39,446 nt of DNA from positions 28,273 through 67,718 of the forward strand of contig JAFEEF010000022.1 in NCBI GenBank assembly GCA_018241265.1, in the 5' to 3' direction. Positions 25,859 to 33,921 of the stretch are shown in pieces. Position 1 is the stretch's first letter. Every line of letters starts with the position of its first letter. The position numbers and the translations under genes were made by a program. Origin of the DNA: Pseudomonadota bacterium. GTDB lineage: Bacteria > Pseudomonadota > Gammaproteobacteria > Burkholderiales > Burkholderiaceae_C. A model generated the notes under the pieces. It did no database searches, was not told the origin of the DNA, and saw only the letters and a program-made list of their open reading frames with translations.

Positions 25859-27985
25859 TCAGCCCGTGATGCTGGCCCGGCCGTTCTCGAGGTGGCCGGT
25901 CAGCCGCTGCGACCAGTTGGAGTCGCTGCTGACCGTGATGCGCAGGTCGTACCAGCCGCTGCTCTGCGCGACGGGGTCGATCTCGAACGCTTCCTTGCGG
26001 TGCGCGCCGACCATCACCTGCTGCGTCAGGCTCTGGTAGTTGCTCGCGGCGATCGTGAAGGTCACCGGCGCGGCACCGCCGTTGACCAGCCACAGCTTCA
26101 GCTTCGGCTGACCGAAGTGCCCGCCTTCGTAGTAGACCGCGCGGACCGAGAGCGCGACGCCGGCGCCGGCGGTGTTGCCGGTGTAGCGGCGCAGGAACCG
26201 GTTCGCACCTACGACGGTGATGTCGTAGGCGGTGTCGCCGGCGCTCGCGCCCACGTCACCGGCACCGGCGACCATCTTGTTCGCCGACACGGTGTACTGG
26301 CCCGGGAAACCCACCGGGTACGTCGCGAGCGACGGCACGCCGGCCAGGTTGTTGTAGACCGCGAAGTGGCTGGCCTTGGTGACGAACGGGCCGACGTTGC
26401 CGAACTCGAGCCTGGCCTTGCCGTCGGTGCCGAAGCCGACGAGGTTCGCGTTCGGCTGGACCGGCAGCGGCCGCGCCTTCTTCGTGCCCGGCTCCTGCGC
26501 CGGCATCACGTTGCTGCCCGGCAGCGGCGTGTACTGCGTCTCGGGCACGAGCGCGCCCGGATCGGGCAGCGCGGGCATGCCGTAGACCGGCGCGCTGAAA
26601 TCGAAGGCGTTCAGCAGGTTGCCGGCGACCTGGCGGCGCCACGGGCTGATGTTCGGGCAGATCGCAGGGCGGCCGATCGCCGTCGTCCATTGCTCGAGGA
26701 ACTGCAGCACCGACGTGTGGTCGGCGACTTCCGACGTCACCCAGCCGCCGCGCGTCCACGGCGACACGAGGATCAGCGGCACGCGGAAGCCGAAGCCCAC
26801 CGGCACCGGCGCGGTGACGCCGTACTGGCCGAGCGTGCCGGTGACGAACTCGTCGTACTCGCCCGGCATCGGGATCGGCGGCGGCACGTGGTCGAACTGC
26901 CCGTCGTTCTCGTCGTAGTTGATGATCACGAGGGTCGAGTTGAAGACGTCCGGATCGGCGTTGAGCGCGTTCAGCACCGCGTTGAGGAAGTAGGCACCGT
27001 TGCTCGGTGCGGTCACCGGGTGCTCGGAGAAGAACTGGTTGTTGACGATCCAGCTCACCTGCGGCAGCTTGCCGGCGACCACGTCGGCCTGGATCGCGCG
27101 CGCCAGGTCGTCGGCGTTGGCCATCTGGTTGCCGGTGTCGGTGCCGACGTTGGCGACGCCGTTGTCGTAGTACGGATTGCCCGGGGCCGGCGTGCCGCCC
27201 TGGTCGGGGTCGTACTGCGCGAAGGTCGCGTAGTACTCCATGCCGTTGTCGCCGTAGTCGTCCTCGCACTGGTAGACGCGCCACGTCACGCCGGCATGCT
27301 GCAAGGTCTCGCCATAGGCTTGCCACGGCAGGAACTTGCCCATCTCGTCGCCGCCGTTGTAGGCGACATAGCTGCCGTACTGCTGGCTGGCGTTGATCGA
27401 CCCGCCCCAGTGGTAGGTGCGGTTCGGGCCGGTCGCGCTCAGCACCGAGCAGTGGTAGGCATCGCCGATCGTGTAGGCCTCGGCGAGCGCGTAGTGGAAC
27501 GGCAGGTCGTGACGATCGAGGAAGCCGAGCGTCGTCGGGCCGCCCTTGGCGCCGTACCAGCCGTTCATCACGCCGCCGTACCACGCACCGTGCTGGTCGT
27601 CCCAGCTGTGGCTGGTGCCGGGATAGTTGGCGGCGCCGAGCTCGGGCGTCGGCGGCACCGAGCCGCTGTAGGTGGTGGCGCCGCTGAGCGGCCACGGATA
27701 CTGCGTGGGCGCGCCCAGCACCGGCGTCTGCGGCTGCTGCCACACGGTCTTGCCGCCGGGCAGCATGATCGTCGCGCGATCACCGAAGCCGCGCACGCCC
27801 TGCATCGAGCCGAAGTAGTGATCGAAGCTGCGGTTCTCCTGCATCACGACGACGACATGCTTGATGTCGCGCAGGTCGCCATGGCGCCTGGCGTCCGCCA
27901 CCGACTTGGCGGCGGCAGGCAGCGCGGCGGTGACGGCGGCAGCGGCGCCGGCACCCAGGAACTTTCGACGATTGAGATCGGACAT
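25859..27985 (-). CDS. Phosphocholine-specific phospholipase C (Tat-exported)
   Basis: 708 residues. The N-terminus has a twin-arginine signal (NRRKFLGAGAAAA). The catalytic phosphoesterase domain (PF04185 type, about 35-450) starts with IKHVVVVMQENRSFDHYFG, in which Glu-Asn is the metal-binding pair, and includes NRTYHWGG, NYDENDGQFDHVPPP and ADHTSVLQFLEQW, all typical of bacterial phosphocholine phospholipase C of the PlcH/PlcN group. Two C-terminal DUF756 domains (about 510-705) follow. GGAGG lies 8 bases before ATG 27985. It would release phosphocholine from lipids in the periplasm or outside the cell, often to obtain phosphate; a weak Pho-box-like site lies upstream. Confidence 0.92.
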   Translation of the reverse strand: MSDLNRRKFLGAGAAAAVTAALPAAAKSVADARRHGDLRDIKHVVVVMQENRSFDHYFGSMQGVRGFGDRATIMLPGGKTVWQQPQTPVLGAPTQYPWPLSGATTYSGSVPPTPELGAANYPGTSHSWDDQHGAWYGGVMNGWYGAKGGPTTLGFLDRHDLPFHYALAEAYTIGDAYHCSVLSATGPNRTYHWGGSINASQQYGSYVAYNGGDEMGKFLPWQAYGETLQHAGVTWRVYQCEDDYGDNGMEYYATFAQYDPDQGGTPAPGNPYYDNGVANVGTDTGNQMANADDLARAIQADVVAGKLPQVSWIVNNQFFSEHPVTAPSNGAYFLNAVLNALNADPDVFNSTLVIINYDENDGQFDHVPPPIPMPGEYDEFVTGTLGQYGVTAPVPVGFGFRVPLILVSPWTRGGWVTSEVADHTSVLQFLEQWTTAIGRPAICPNISPWRRQVAGNLLNAFDFSAPVYGMPALPDPGALVPETQYTPLPGSNVMPAQEPGTKKARPLPVQPNANLVGFGTDGKARLEFGNVGPFVTKASHFAVYNNLAGVPSLATYPVGFPGQYTVSANKMVAGAGDVGASAGDTAYDITVVGANRFLRRYTGNTAGAGVALSVRAVYYEGGHFGQPKLKLWLVNGGAAPVTFTIAASNYQSLTQQVMVGAHRKEAFEIDPVAQSSGWYDLRITVSSDSNWSQRLTGHLENGRASITG

Positions 27986-28284
27986 GAGGGTAGCCTCCAA
28001 CGATGCGTTGTGGGGCCCCGAGACCTGCCGCTACGCGTCAGGCCCCCCGAGGGGGTCGAGGAAACTCGGGAACGGCCCTGCGCTTCCTCGAGAGGGGATG
28101 CCGCCGGGAAGAGACGGCGACGCGGCATGCTAGGCAGCGCAAATGACAGGCTCGCGACCGCGGTCGACCGTCGTATCGAGGCGGGCACTGATCTACCATC
28201 CGCGCTCGCCTCGACGGGCCGCCTCTTCATCGGTCCGACCGCGCCCCAAGGCCGCGGACCCTCCAAGCACGACGAATCCCCCGC
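27986..28284. other. Divergent intergenic region upstream of phospholipase
   Basis: About 300 bases between the phospholipase start and the small membrane protein. It holds a GGGGCCCC palindrome (28013-28020 region), a Pho-box-like site and no supported gene. Confidence 0.5.
28129..28149 (-). promoter_or_regulatory. Weak Pho-box-like site upstream of phospholipase
   Basis: On the minus strand CTGTCAT (28149-28143) is followed by TTGCG and CTGCCTA, resembling the repeated CTGTCAT halves bound by PhoB, but the second half is degenerate and spaced 12 rather than 11 bases. About 145 bases before the phospholipase ATG. Confidence 0.22.
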
Positions 28285-28558
28285 ATGCCCGCAGCACCCA
28301 CGACGGCTCGCGCAGCCGCGCTACACGCTGGCCATCGTGATCGCGATCAACATCGTGATGTTCGTCGGCATCTTCTCGCGCATGATCCCGTTCCAGGCGC
28401 TGGTGTCCGGCGTGCCCGAGCCGCAGCTGCCGGGCGGCAAGCTGCAGCGCATGGAGGTCGTCGGCGATGTCGTGGTCGGCACGACGCTGGTCTCGGTGTG
28501 GCTCATCCGGCGCATCCAGCAGCAGGCGACTGCGCAGACGCCTGCGCCATCGGCGTGA
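28285..28558 (+). CDS. Small membrane protein, start unresolved (possible frameshift)
   Basis: The reading frame ending at 28558 encodes about 80 convincing residues: a first transmembrane helix (YTLAIVIAINIVMFVGIF), a loop (LVSGVPEPQLPGGK), a second hydrophobic stretch (VVGDVVVGTTLVSVWLI) and a charged tail (RRIQQQ). The loop and paired helices look like a genuine small membrane protein, but the frame has no ATG/GTG/TTG before the first helix. ATG 28285 is in a different frame; shifting by one base near 28318 would join MPAAPTTARAA to RYTLAIV. Either a base error or a disrupted gene, or translation starts inside helix 1. No family recognised. Confidence 0.45.
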
Positions 28559-28617
28559 ACCCGCGCCGGGCGCGCGGGAATGAACCGCGCGTTCGGCGTG
28601 TTCGTTGCTCGATCGAC

Positions 28618-28640
28618 CCCGAGCGTCGATCTCGCTCGGG
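28618..28640 (+). other. Intergenic hairpin before PEP-CTERM gene
   Basis: Perfect 8-bp inverted repeat CCCGAGCG / CGCTCGGG with a 7-base loop, between the small membrane protein and the PEP-CTERM gene. No T-run, so its role (processing, weak terminator, leader structure) is open. Confidence 0.4.
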
Positions 28641-28712
28641 TGGCGCGACCCATGCCGCCCCGCGCGCCGATACGGGAGGGCTCGAAGCAACTTCACCGAG
28701 GAGCACAACTTC

Positions 28713-29300
28713 ATGCGCAACACCCCCTGGTCACGCTGCGCGGCGCTTGGCATCGCGTCGGTCGCATTGGCGTGCGTCGTCGCGACGGCCCCGGCCGCCG
28801 CGGCAGAAACAGCGACGGCGACCATCATGTCGACCGCGCTCTCGCCGACGAGCTGGCAATACAGCGTGACCCTGAACGACACCGGCACCACCAACGTCGG
28901 CACCTTCTGGTTCGCCTGGGTACCCGGCCAGGACTACATGCCGACCCAGCCGACCAGCATCACCGGTCCCGCGTCGTGGAACGCCATCGTCACCGGCGGC
29001 AATCCGAACAACGGCTACGCGATCCAATGGGTGGCGGGCGCCGGCGCCGCGCTGACGCCGGGTCACAGCGGCGTCTTCACGTTCGACAGCGCGACGACGC
29101 CGCAGCAGATGGCGGGCAACAGCCCGTTCTATCCGGGGACGCCGGTGCTGACGAGCTTCGTCTACAGCGGCGCGCCGTTCTCCGACGCCGGCTACGAGTT
29201 CGTCGTCGACGTGGCCGCCGCCGTGCCGGAGCCTTCGACCTTCGCGCTGCTGGCCGCCGGCTTCGCGGTGGTCGCGACGGGCGCAGCGCGCCGGCGCTGA
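28713..29300 (+). CDS. PEP-CTERM sorting-signal protein
   Basis: 195 residues. N-terminal signal peptide (about 1-32, ending AAAA before ETATA), a beta-rich middle without recognised domain, and a C-terminal sorting signal: VPEPSTFALLAAGFAVVATGAARRR, that is a PEP motif, a hydrophobic helix and a basic end. Such proteins are processed by exosortase (EpsH/XrtA) and displayed on the surface, usually together with exopolysaccharide. No exosortase is in the window. GAGGAG lies about 10 bases before ATG 28713. Its last 224 bases overlap the 3' end of the convergent lipase-maturation-factor gene. Confidence 0.88.
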   Translation: MRNTPWSRCAALGIASVALACVVATAPAAAAETATATIMSTALSPTSWQYSVTLNDTGTTNVGTFWFAWVPGQDYMPTQPTSITGPASWNAIVTGGNPNNGYAIQWVAGAGAALTPGHSGVFTFDSATTPQQMAGNSPFYPGTPVLTSFVYSGAPFSDAGYEFVVDVAAAVPEPSTFALLAAGFAVVATGAARRR

Positions 29301-31128
29301 CGCCGGGCTCGTCGATGGGCATCAATGCGGGCTCGCCGTCCTCGGCATGGCCGAGGCGTACCGTGGGGAAGTACGAGCCCGCCGGCCGGCGCACCCACCA
29401 GACACCGCGCGAACGCTGCTGCGCGTCGGCGAACCGGTAGTCGTAGACGACCGCGCGGACGAACTTCGGCGGCGCCGGATCCGGGCGCGGCGCCAGCAGC
29501 GCAGCGACATCGGGCGAGCCTTGCAGCAGCCGCAGCAGCAGGCTCGCGAACCAGGGATGCTCGCGCTGCGTGCCCATCGCGGCGAACCACATCTGCCAGT
29601 CGAGCCGCGGCTGATGCGGCACGTTCCAGCCGGGCGGCCGGTCGGGCGCGCCCGGCTTGTACCGGAACTCGATCTCGCGCCAGTGACGGCCATCGTCGGA
29701 GGCTTCGACGACGACCTCGATGCGCTCGCTCGACAGCGCCTTGAACGGCCCGTAGCGGTTCGCGACATGCAGCGTGTCGACCTCGTCGAGCGCACGCGTG
29801 TAGGCGTCGTCGCGCAGCGGCGAGCGCACGGTCTCGATCATCTGCAGCAGGCCGAGCACGACGAGCAGCGTCGCGAGCGAGATCGCAATGCGCGTCGGCA
29901 TTCGCCGTTCGTCGTACGCGTGCCGGCGCCAGCGTGACGGCAACGTCGAACATATCGCCGCGTCGTCGAACAGGCTCACGCACAGCACGACGACGAGCAG
30001 GTTGAACCAGCCATAGTTGCCGGTCGCGACGATCGCGATCTGGAAGGCGATGAAGAGCCCAGCCGCGGTGTAGCGGATCCGGCGCGGCAGCACGATCAGG
30101 AACGGCACGACGAGCTCGATCGCGAGCGTCGCGAACGCCGCGGCCGACAGCACGCCGTCGGGCAGACGGGCCGCCCGCCACGCGAACGGAGACGGCAGCG
30201 GCTGCGTCTCGAAGTAGTGACGCAGCGCAGACAGGTCGAGCCACATGGGGTCGCCGGCGAGTTTGACCCAGCCCGACATCAGCATGAAGCGGAACACCAG
30301 CCAGCGCGCGAGCCAGACCAGCAGCGTCGGATGACGATGAAACGCCAGCGCCAGGAAGCCCGCCTCGAGCAGCAGCAGGTCCCATTGGTAGGCCGTGAAG
30401 TCCTGCCCCGCATAGAACAGCGACAGCCATGCGATGAAGGCGACCGCAAGCGCCGCGCTGCGCAACCCGATCGGCGCGCGATGCCGGAGCAGCAGCACCG
30501 CAGCGGCCGCGCCGGCCCAGCAAGCGGCCTGCAGCAGCGTGTCGTTCGCACCGACCCAGAACAGCGTCGGAAAGAGCCAGTAGCGCTCGATACCTCGATA
30601 GGCGTGGGCGGCCGATTGCAGGTAGTCGCTGACCGGCAGCAACCCATGCTGCCCGACCAGGCCCGTGATCTGCACGCCCATCGACAGGAAGGCTGCCAGG
30701 TAGACGAGCGCCAGCCCGTCGACCAGCAACCGCGCCGTCAACGCGTGCTGCGCCGGCACGCGCTGCGCGCCCCAGAGCCCATGGCTGACGTGCAGCGCCA
30801 GACCGCGATGCGCTGCGATCCATCGATAGGCCGCTTCGGCCAGCAGGCCTGCCCCGGGCACATGCCGGTACAGCCAGAGCCAGATGCGGCGCCCGTCGGC
30901 ATGGGCGAGCGCGCGCAGGCTCGCTTCGGCCGCGCGGCTGACGCGCCCATCGACATCGACGAACTGCACCGCACGCGGGAAGTCGGCCGGATCGATCTGC
31001 GGGTAGTCGGCCGCGACGCGCTGATAGGCCTCGTAGCGTACCCGTGCGCCGGTGAGGGCCTGCCAGTACGCCACCCAATAGCGGCAGAACGCGCAGTCGC
31101 CGTCGTAGACCAGCATCGGCGTGTTCAT
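29077..31128 (-). CDS. DCC thiol-disulfide oxidoreductase / lipase maturation factor fusion
   Basis: 683 residues. Residues 1-125 form a DCC (DUF393) domain with the motif YDGDCAFCRYW (redox CxxC, here C-A-F-C). Residues about 130-440 contain eight or more transmembrane helices in the HTTM/LMF1 style (FWVGANDTLL, FRFMLMSGWVKLAGDP). Residues about 470-600 are the soluble lipase maturation factor segment (YGPFKALSSERIEVVVEASDDG, YKPGAPDRPPGW, PHQPRLDWQMWFAA, VVYDYRF). Similarity ends near PTVRLGH; the remaining about 80 residues are Arg/Pro/Ser-rich and lie antisense to the PEP-CTERM gene, so they look like readthrough after loss of an original stop. Predicted role: folding or disulfide formation of secreted lipases or similar proteins. 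The ribosome site is weak. Confidence 0.87.
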   Translation of the reverse strand: MNTPMLVYDGDCAFCRYWVAYWQALTGARVRYEAYQRVAADYPQIDPADFPRAVQFVDVDGRVSRAAEASLRALAHADGRRIWLWLYRHVPGAGLLAEAAYRWIAAHRGLALHVSHGLWGAQRVPAQHALTARLLVDGLALVYLAAFLSMGVQITGLVGQHGLLPVSDYLQSAAHAYRGIERYWLFPTLFWVGANDTLLQAACWAGAAAAVLLLRHRAPIGLRSAALAVAFIAWLSLFYAGQDFTAYQWDLLLLEAGFLALAFHRHPTLLVWLARWLVFRFMLMSGWVKLAGDPMWLDLSALRHYFETQPLPSPFAWRAARLPDGVLSAAAFATLAIELVVPFLIVLPRRIRYTAAGLFIAFQIAIVATGNYGWFNLLVVVLCVSLFDDAAICSTLPSRWRRHAYDERRMPTRIAISLATLLVVLGLLQMIETVRSPLRDDAYTRALDEVDTLHVANRYGPFKALSSERIEVVVEASDDGRHWREIEFRYKPGAPDRPPGWNVPHQPRLDWQMWFAAMGTQREHPWFASLLLRLLQGSPDVAALLAPRPDPAPPKFVRAVVYDYRFADAQQRSRGVWWVRRPAGSYFPTVRLGHAEDGEPALMPIDEPGVSAGALRPSRPPRSRRPAARRSKAPARRRPRRRRTRSRRRRTARRCRRSSSAPASPDRTGCCPPSAAASSRCRT

Positions 31129-31248
31129 GCCGATGGCCGATGGCGGAACCGCCTGTGCCGCGTCGTGATCGTCAGCCCGGCCGACATGCGCATCACGATA
31201 CGCCGATCGCTTACGGGCGGCAGCGACCCAGCGAACATCACGACACGC

Positions 31249-31279
31249 TTGACCCTCACGTAGCGTCAGGCTCGATGAT
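31249..31279 (+). promoter_or_regulatory. MerR-type promoter and operator of the merR-MFS operon
   Basis: TTGACC (31249-31254), 19-base spacer, GATGAT (31274-31279). The spacer holds a near-perfect inverted repeat CCTCACG-TAG-CGTCAGG (31254-31270, one mismatch). An over-long 19-20-base spacer with a centred dyad is the hallmark of promoters that MerR proteins untwist. The MerR ATG lies 32 bases downstream, so the regulator should control its own operon. Confidence 0.7.
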
Positions 31280-31310
31280 CGGCCCCATCACAGACCATCG
31301 CCGAGCCGAC

Positions 31311-32066
31311 ATGGACTACACGGTAGGAGAACTGGCCAAGCGCGCGGGCCTGACGGTCCGCACCCTGCACCACTACGAGCAGCTCGGGCTGCTGCGCCCG
31401 TCGGGCCGCAGCGAAGCCGGCTACCGCCGCTACGGCGAGGCCGACGTGCTGCGGCTGCACCGCGTGCTCGCGCTGCGCGATGCCGGGCTGTCGCTGAAGG
31501 GGATCGCGCCGCTGCTCGACGGCGAGACGCCGCAGCCGCTCGCCGCGGTGCTGCAGGCGCAGATCGAGCAGCTCGAAGCGCGCATCCAGAACCAGGAGAC
31601 GCTGCTGCAGACGCTGCGCAATGCGGCGAAGCGGCTCGAACTGCACGGCGACGGCGGCGACGCGCTGCAGGTGCTGCTCGACGCGATGGCGATGGGCCGC
31701 GCGAGCGAACGCTGGCTGACGCCCGAGCAGCGCCGCGCGCTGCGCCGCGAGTGGGAGGCGATACCGGAAAGCCAGCGCGATGCGATCGAGACCGAATGGC
31801 CGCAGATCATCCGCCGCGCACGCGAGCTGATGGACGCCGGCACCGATCCTTCCGACCCCGCGGTGCAGGCGATCGTGCAGCGCTGGCTCGCGCTGCAGCG
31901 GCAGTTCATGAAGGTCGAGCCGGGCCTCGCCGACGCGATGCGGCGCATGTACGCCGACGAGCCCGAGGTCGCACGCCAGTCGGGCGTGACGCCCGAGCTG
32001 CTGGCCTACCTGCGCCGCTCGCGCGAGAGCTTGCCGAAGGACGCCTCCGAGGAGCAGGCATCGTGA
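31311..32066 (+). CDS. MerR-family regulator with TipAS-like ligand domain
   Basis: 251 residues. The N-terminal MerR winged helix (YTVGELAKRAGLTVRTLHHYEQLGLLRPSGR, given here by its hallmark TLHHYEQLGLL) is followed by a coiled coil dimer helix (about 78-120) and a C-terminal alpha-helical TipAS-like domain (about 130-240, with ALRREWEAIPESQRDAIE-type segment and DPSDPAVQAIVQRWLALQ). No cysteines, so not a metal or redox sensor; TipAS domains bind hydrophobic drugs. Start at 31311 gives the family N-terminus MDYTVGEL; an upstream in-frame ATG (31275) falls inside the promoter. Its stop overlaps the MFS start (GTGA), and a MerR-type operator precedes it: an autoregulated drug-response operon is likely. 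Confidence 0.92.
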   Translation: MDYTVGELAKRAGLTVRTLHHYEQLGLLRPSGRSEAGYRRYGEADVLRLHRVLALRDAGLSLKGIAPLLDGETPQPLAAVLQAQIEQLEARIQNQETLLQTLRNAAKRLELHGDGGDALQVLLDAMAMGRASERWLTPEQRRALRREWEAIPESQRDAIETEWPQIIRRARELMDAGTDPSDPAVQAIVQRWLALQRQFMKVEPGLADAMRRMYADEPEVARQSGVTPELLAYLRRSRESLPKDASEEQAS

Positions 32067-33325
32067 GCGACGTCAACGATCCGCGTCGCGCGCTGCTCGC
32101 CAACGCCAACTTCCGCTGGCTGATCGGCGGCGGCGTGCTGTCGCTGCTGGGCGACCAGTTCACGCTGCTCGCGCTGCCGTGGCTGGTGCTCAGCCTGACG
32201 CACGACCCGCTGGTGCTGGGCACCGTGCTCGCGGTCGCCAGCGTGCCGCTCGCGCTCTTCGTGCTGGTCGGCGGCGCGATCGTCGACCGCTATTCGCCCA
32301 AGCGCGTGCTGCTGCTCACGAAGTGGGTCGACGCCGGATTGCTGAGCGCGATCGCCGTACTGACGGCGACCGGCACGATCACGCTGCCGGCGATCTATGC
32401 GCTGACGCTCGCCATCGGCCTGGCGACCGCCTTCGGCTATCCGGCCAGCAGCGCACTCTTGCCGCGAGCCGTGCCGACCGCGCTGCTGCAGCCGGCCAAC
32501 GGCATGCTGATGGCCGCGCGCCAGCTCGTGCTGCTGCTCGGGCCGGTGCTGGCCGGCTGGCTGGTGACGGCGGGCGGCGCCGGATCGCTGGGACGCGCCG
32601 GCCTGGCGGCCGCCTTCGGCTTCGACGCGCTCAGCTTCGCGGTATCGGCCTGCACCGTGGCGCGCATCCGCACGACGGCGGTCGAGGCGCGCGCCGCGCC
32701 GCCGGTGTTCGCGGCGATCGCCGAGGCCATGCGCGCTGCCTGGCAGGACCGCGAGCTGCGCACCCTCTTTCTCTACTTCGCGGCGGTCGCGTTCTTCGTC
32801 GGCGGGCCGATCCATGTCGCGCTGCCGTTGCTCGCGCAGGAGCGCCTGCCCGGCGGCGCCGCGGCGCTCGGCATCATGCTGGCGGCGCACGGACTCGGAA
32901 CACTGGCCGGCATGACACTGTCGGGCCTGAAGCCCGAGTGGCGGCTGTCGACCTTGGGCGGCACCTTGCTGCTGATCGACAGCATCGGCGGCATCGTCTT
33001 TCTGGCGTTCGGCCACGTGCATGCGGCCTGGCAGGGTGCGCTGCTGCTGTTGCCGCTGGGTGGCCTCGCGGGCTTCGTGCAGGTCGCCGTCTACAGCTGG
33101 CTGCAGCGCCGCATCGCGCCGGCCATGCTCGGCCGCAGCATGGCCCTCTTCATGTTCATCGTGCTCGGGCTCGGGCCGCTCGCGTCGGCAGCGTCGGGCG
33201 CGGCACTGCGCTTGGTCGACGTGACCGGCCTCTTCACCGCGGCGGCGCTGTGCCTGCTGGCGGTCGTCGCGGTGGGTGCGCTGTGCACGCCGATCCGGCG
33301 CATCGCCTACCTGCCGCAGGCTTGA
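32063..33325 (+). CDS. MFS exporter (MFS_3 / multidrug type)
   Basis: 420 residues with about twelve hydrophobic helices and the MFS loop motif GGAIVDRYSPKRVLL between helices 2 and 3. NANFRWLIGGGVLSLLGDQFTLLALPWLVL at the start is typical of the MFS_3 (EntS/enterobactin-exporter-like, macrolide-efflux-like) group (described by its NFRWL and GDQFTLLALPW marks). GTG 32063 overlaps the merR stop by four bases (GTGA) with GAGGAG upstream, so the two are translationally coupled. Expected function: proton-driven export of the compound sensed by the TipAS-type regulator. Confidence 0.92.
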   Translation: MSDVNDPRRALLANANFRWLIGGGVLSLLGDQFTLLALPWLVLSLTHDPLVLGTVLAVASVPLALFVLVGGAIVDRYSPKRVLLLTKWVDAGLLSAIAVLTATGTITLPAIYALTLAIGLATAFGYPASSALLPRAVPTALLQPANGMLMAARQLVLLLGPVLAGWLVTAGGAGSLGRAGLAAAFGFDALSFAVSACTVARIRTTAVEARAAPPVFAAIAEAMRAAWQDRELRTLFLYFAAVAFFVGGPIHVALPLLAQERLPGGAAALGIMLAAHGLGTLAGMTLSGLKPEWRLSTLGGTLLLIDSIGGIVFLAFGHVHAAWQGALLLLPLGGLAGFVQVAVYSWLQRRIAPAMLGRSMALFMFIVLGLGPLASAASGAALRLVDVTGLFTAAALCLLAVVAVGALCTPIRRIAYLPQA

Positions 33326-33488
33326 GGGATCCCGCGGGCCGACACGGAGGCGACTTGAGCGCCATCGGGGAGCCGCCGCGCGAGAAGCCACCCACCGGAT
33401 GCGGGGGACGGGTGATAGATCGGGCGCCGACTCTTTGCAATTAAAGAATCTTTAGCATTGATGACACTGCGTCCATTCAATGAATTCG

Positions 33489-33508
33489 CGCCTATTCACG
33501 CCTATTCA
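33489..33508. repeat. Tandem 10-bp duplication
   Basis: CGCCTATTCA occurs twice back to back (33489-33498, 33499-33508). A third ATTCA and an inverted TGAAT form an 11-base palindrome at 33475-33485. The 10-base spacing places the copies on one face of the helix, which would suit a regulator-binding array. Confidence 0.6.
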
Positions 33509-33694
33509 ATTAGCCGCGAAGATCGTCGTATTCCCCCGGGAAGAGCGCGTGATCGTTTGCCGTTCCCCTGCCTATGGGGATGCATCGCCGGAGCAGCCCC
33601 CGAGGCCGTCGGCAGGCTGTCGACATCGCTGCTAAGCACGGAGCTACGAAATTGCATATCGGGTTTGCCCGAACGCACCACCCCCTGAACGCAG

Positions 33695-33712
33695 GCCCGA
33701 AAACGGGCTTTT
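33695..33712 (+). terminator. Small rho-independent terminator
   Basis: GCCCG / CGGGC stem with AAAA loop followed by TTTT. It lies 370 bases after the MFS gene and 210 before the protease, so it may end the MFS transcript, a small RNA or an attenuated leader. Confidence 0.5.
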
Positions 33713-33804
33713 GCAAAGGAAGAAATTCTCGGAGCGGTTTGCTTCGCAGTTCTTTACATTGGACCGACTCACGTTCGGAGAGAATTCTTAACACTGCGAT
33801 TTGT

Positions 33805-33903
33805 GTCCTTTTACCAAGGACTCGGGGCCACCTTGCCGACAAGGGAAGTGGATCGCAGCGCTGCACCTGCGACCGCGCCTCTGGCCGCTCGCAGGTTTTC
33901 TTT
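33805..33903 (+). promoter_or_regulatory. Structured, attenuator-like leader of the S53 protease gene
   Basis: Successive hairpins: GTCCTT/AAGGAC (33805-33821), CCACCTTG/CAAGG...GTGG (33828-33851), a GCAGCGCTGC palindrome (33855-33864), and ACCTGCGA/TCGCAGGT (33865-33896) followed by TTTCTTT, a terminator shape 19 bases before the protease ribosome site. TCGCAG at 33853-33858 can pair with CTGCGA (33867-33872) instead, which would break the terminator. This mutually exclusive pairing is what an attenuator or riboswitch needs. Confidence 0.5.
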
Positions 33904-33921
33904 ACCCTCGAGGAGAAGCTT

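Larger units (their letters stand above)
33326..33921. other. 596-bp non-coding region before the S53 protease
   Basis: No supported gene. It contains an AT-rich stretch (about 33430-33520) with tandem CGCCTATTCA repeats, a small terminator hairpin (33695-33712), and a structured leader (33805-33903) just before the protease start. A small RNA ending at 33712 is possible but unproven. Confidence 0.55.

Noticed and set aside
25817-28284. Long plus-strand frame opposite the phospholipase gene
   Set aside because: Only its last about 80 codons (small membrane protein) look real; the rest is antisense shadow.
33574-33921. N-terminal extension of the S53 protease frame
   Set aside because: Reads through terminator and hairpins with no similarity; the signal peptide begins at TTG 33922 behind AGGAG.
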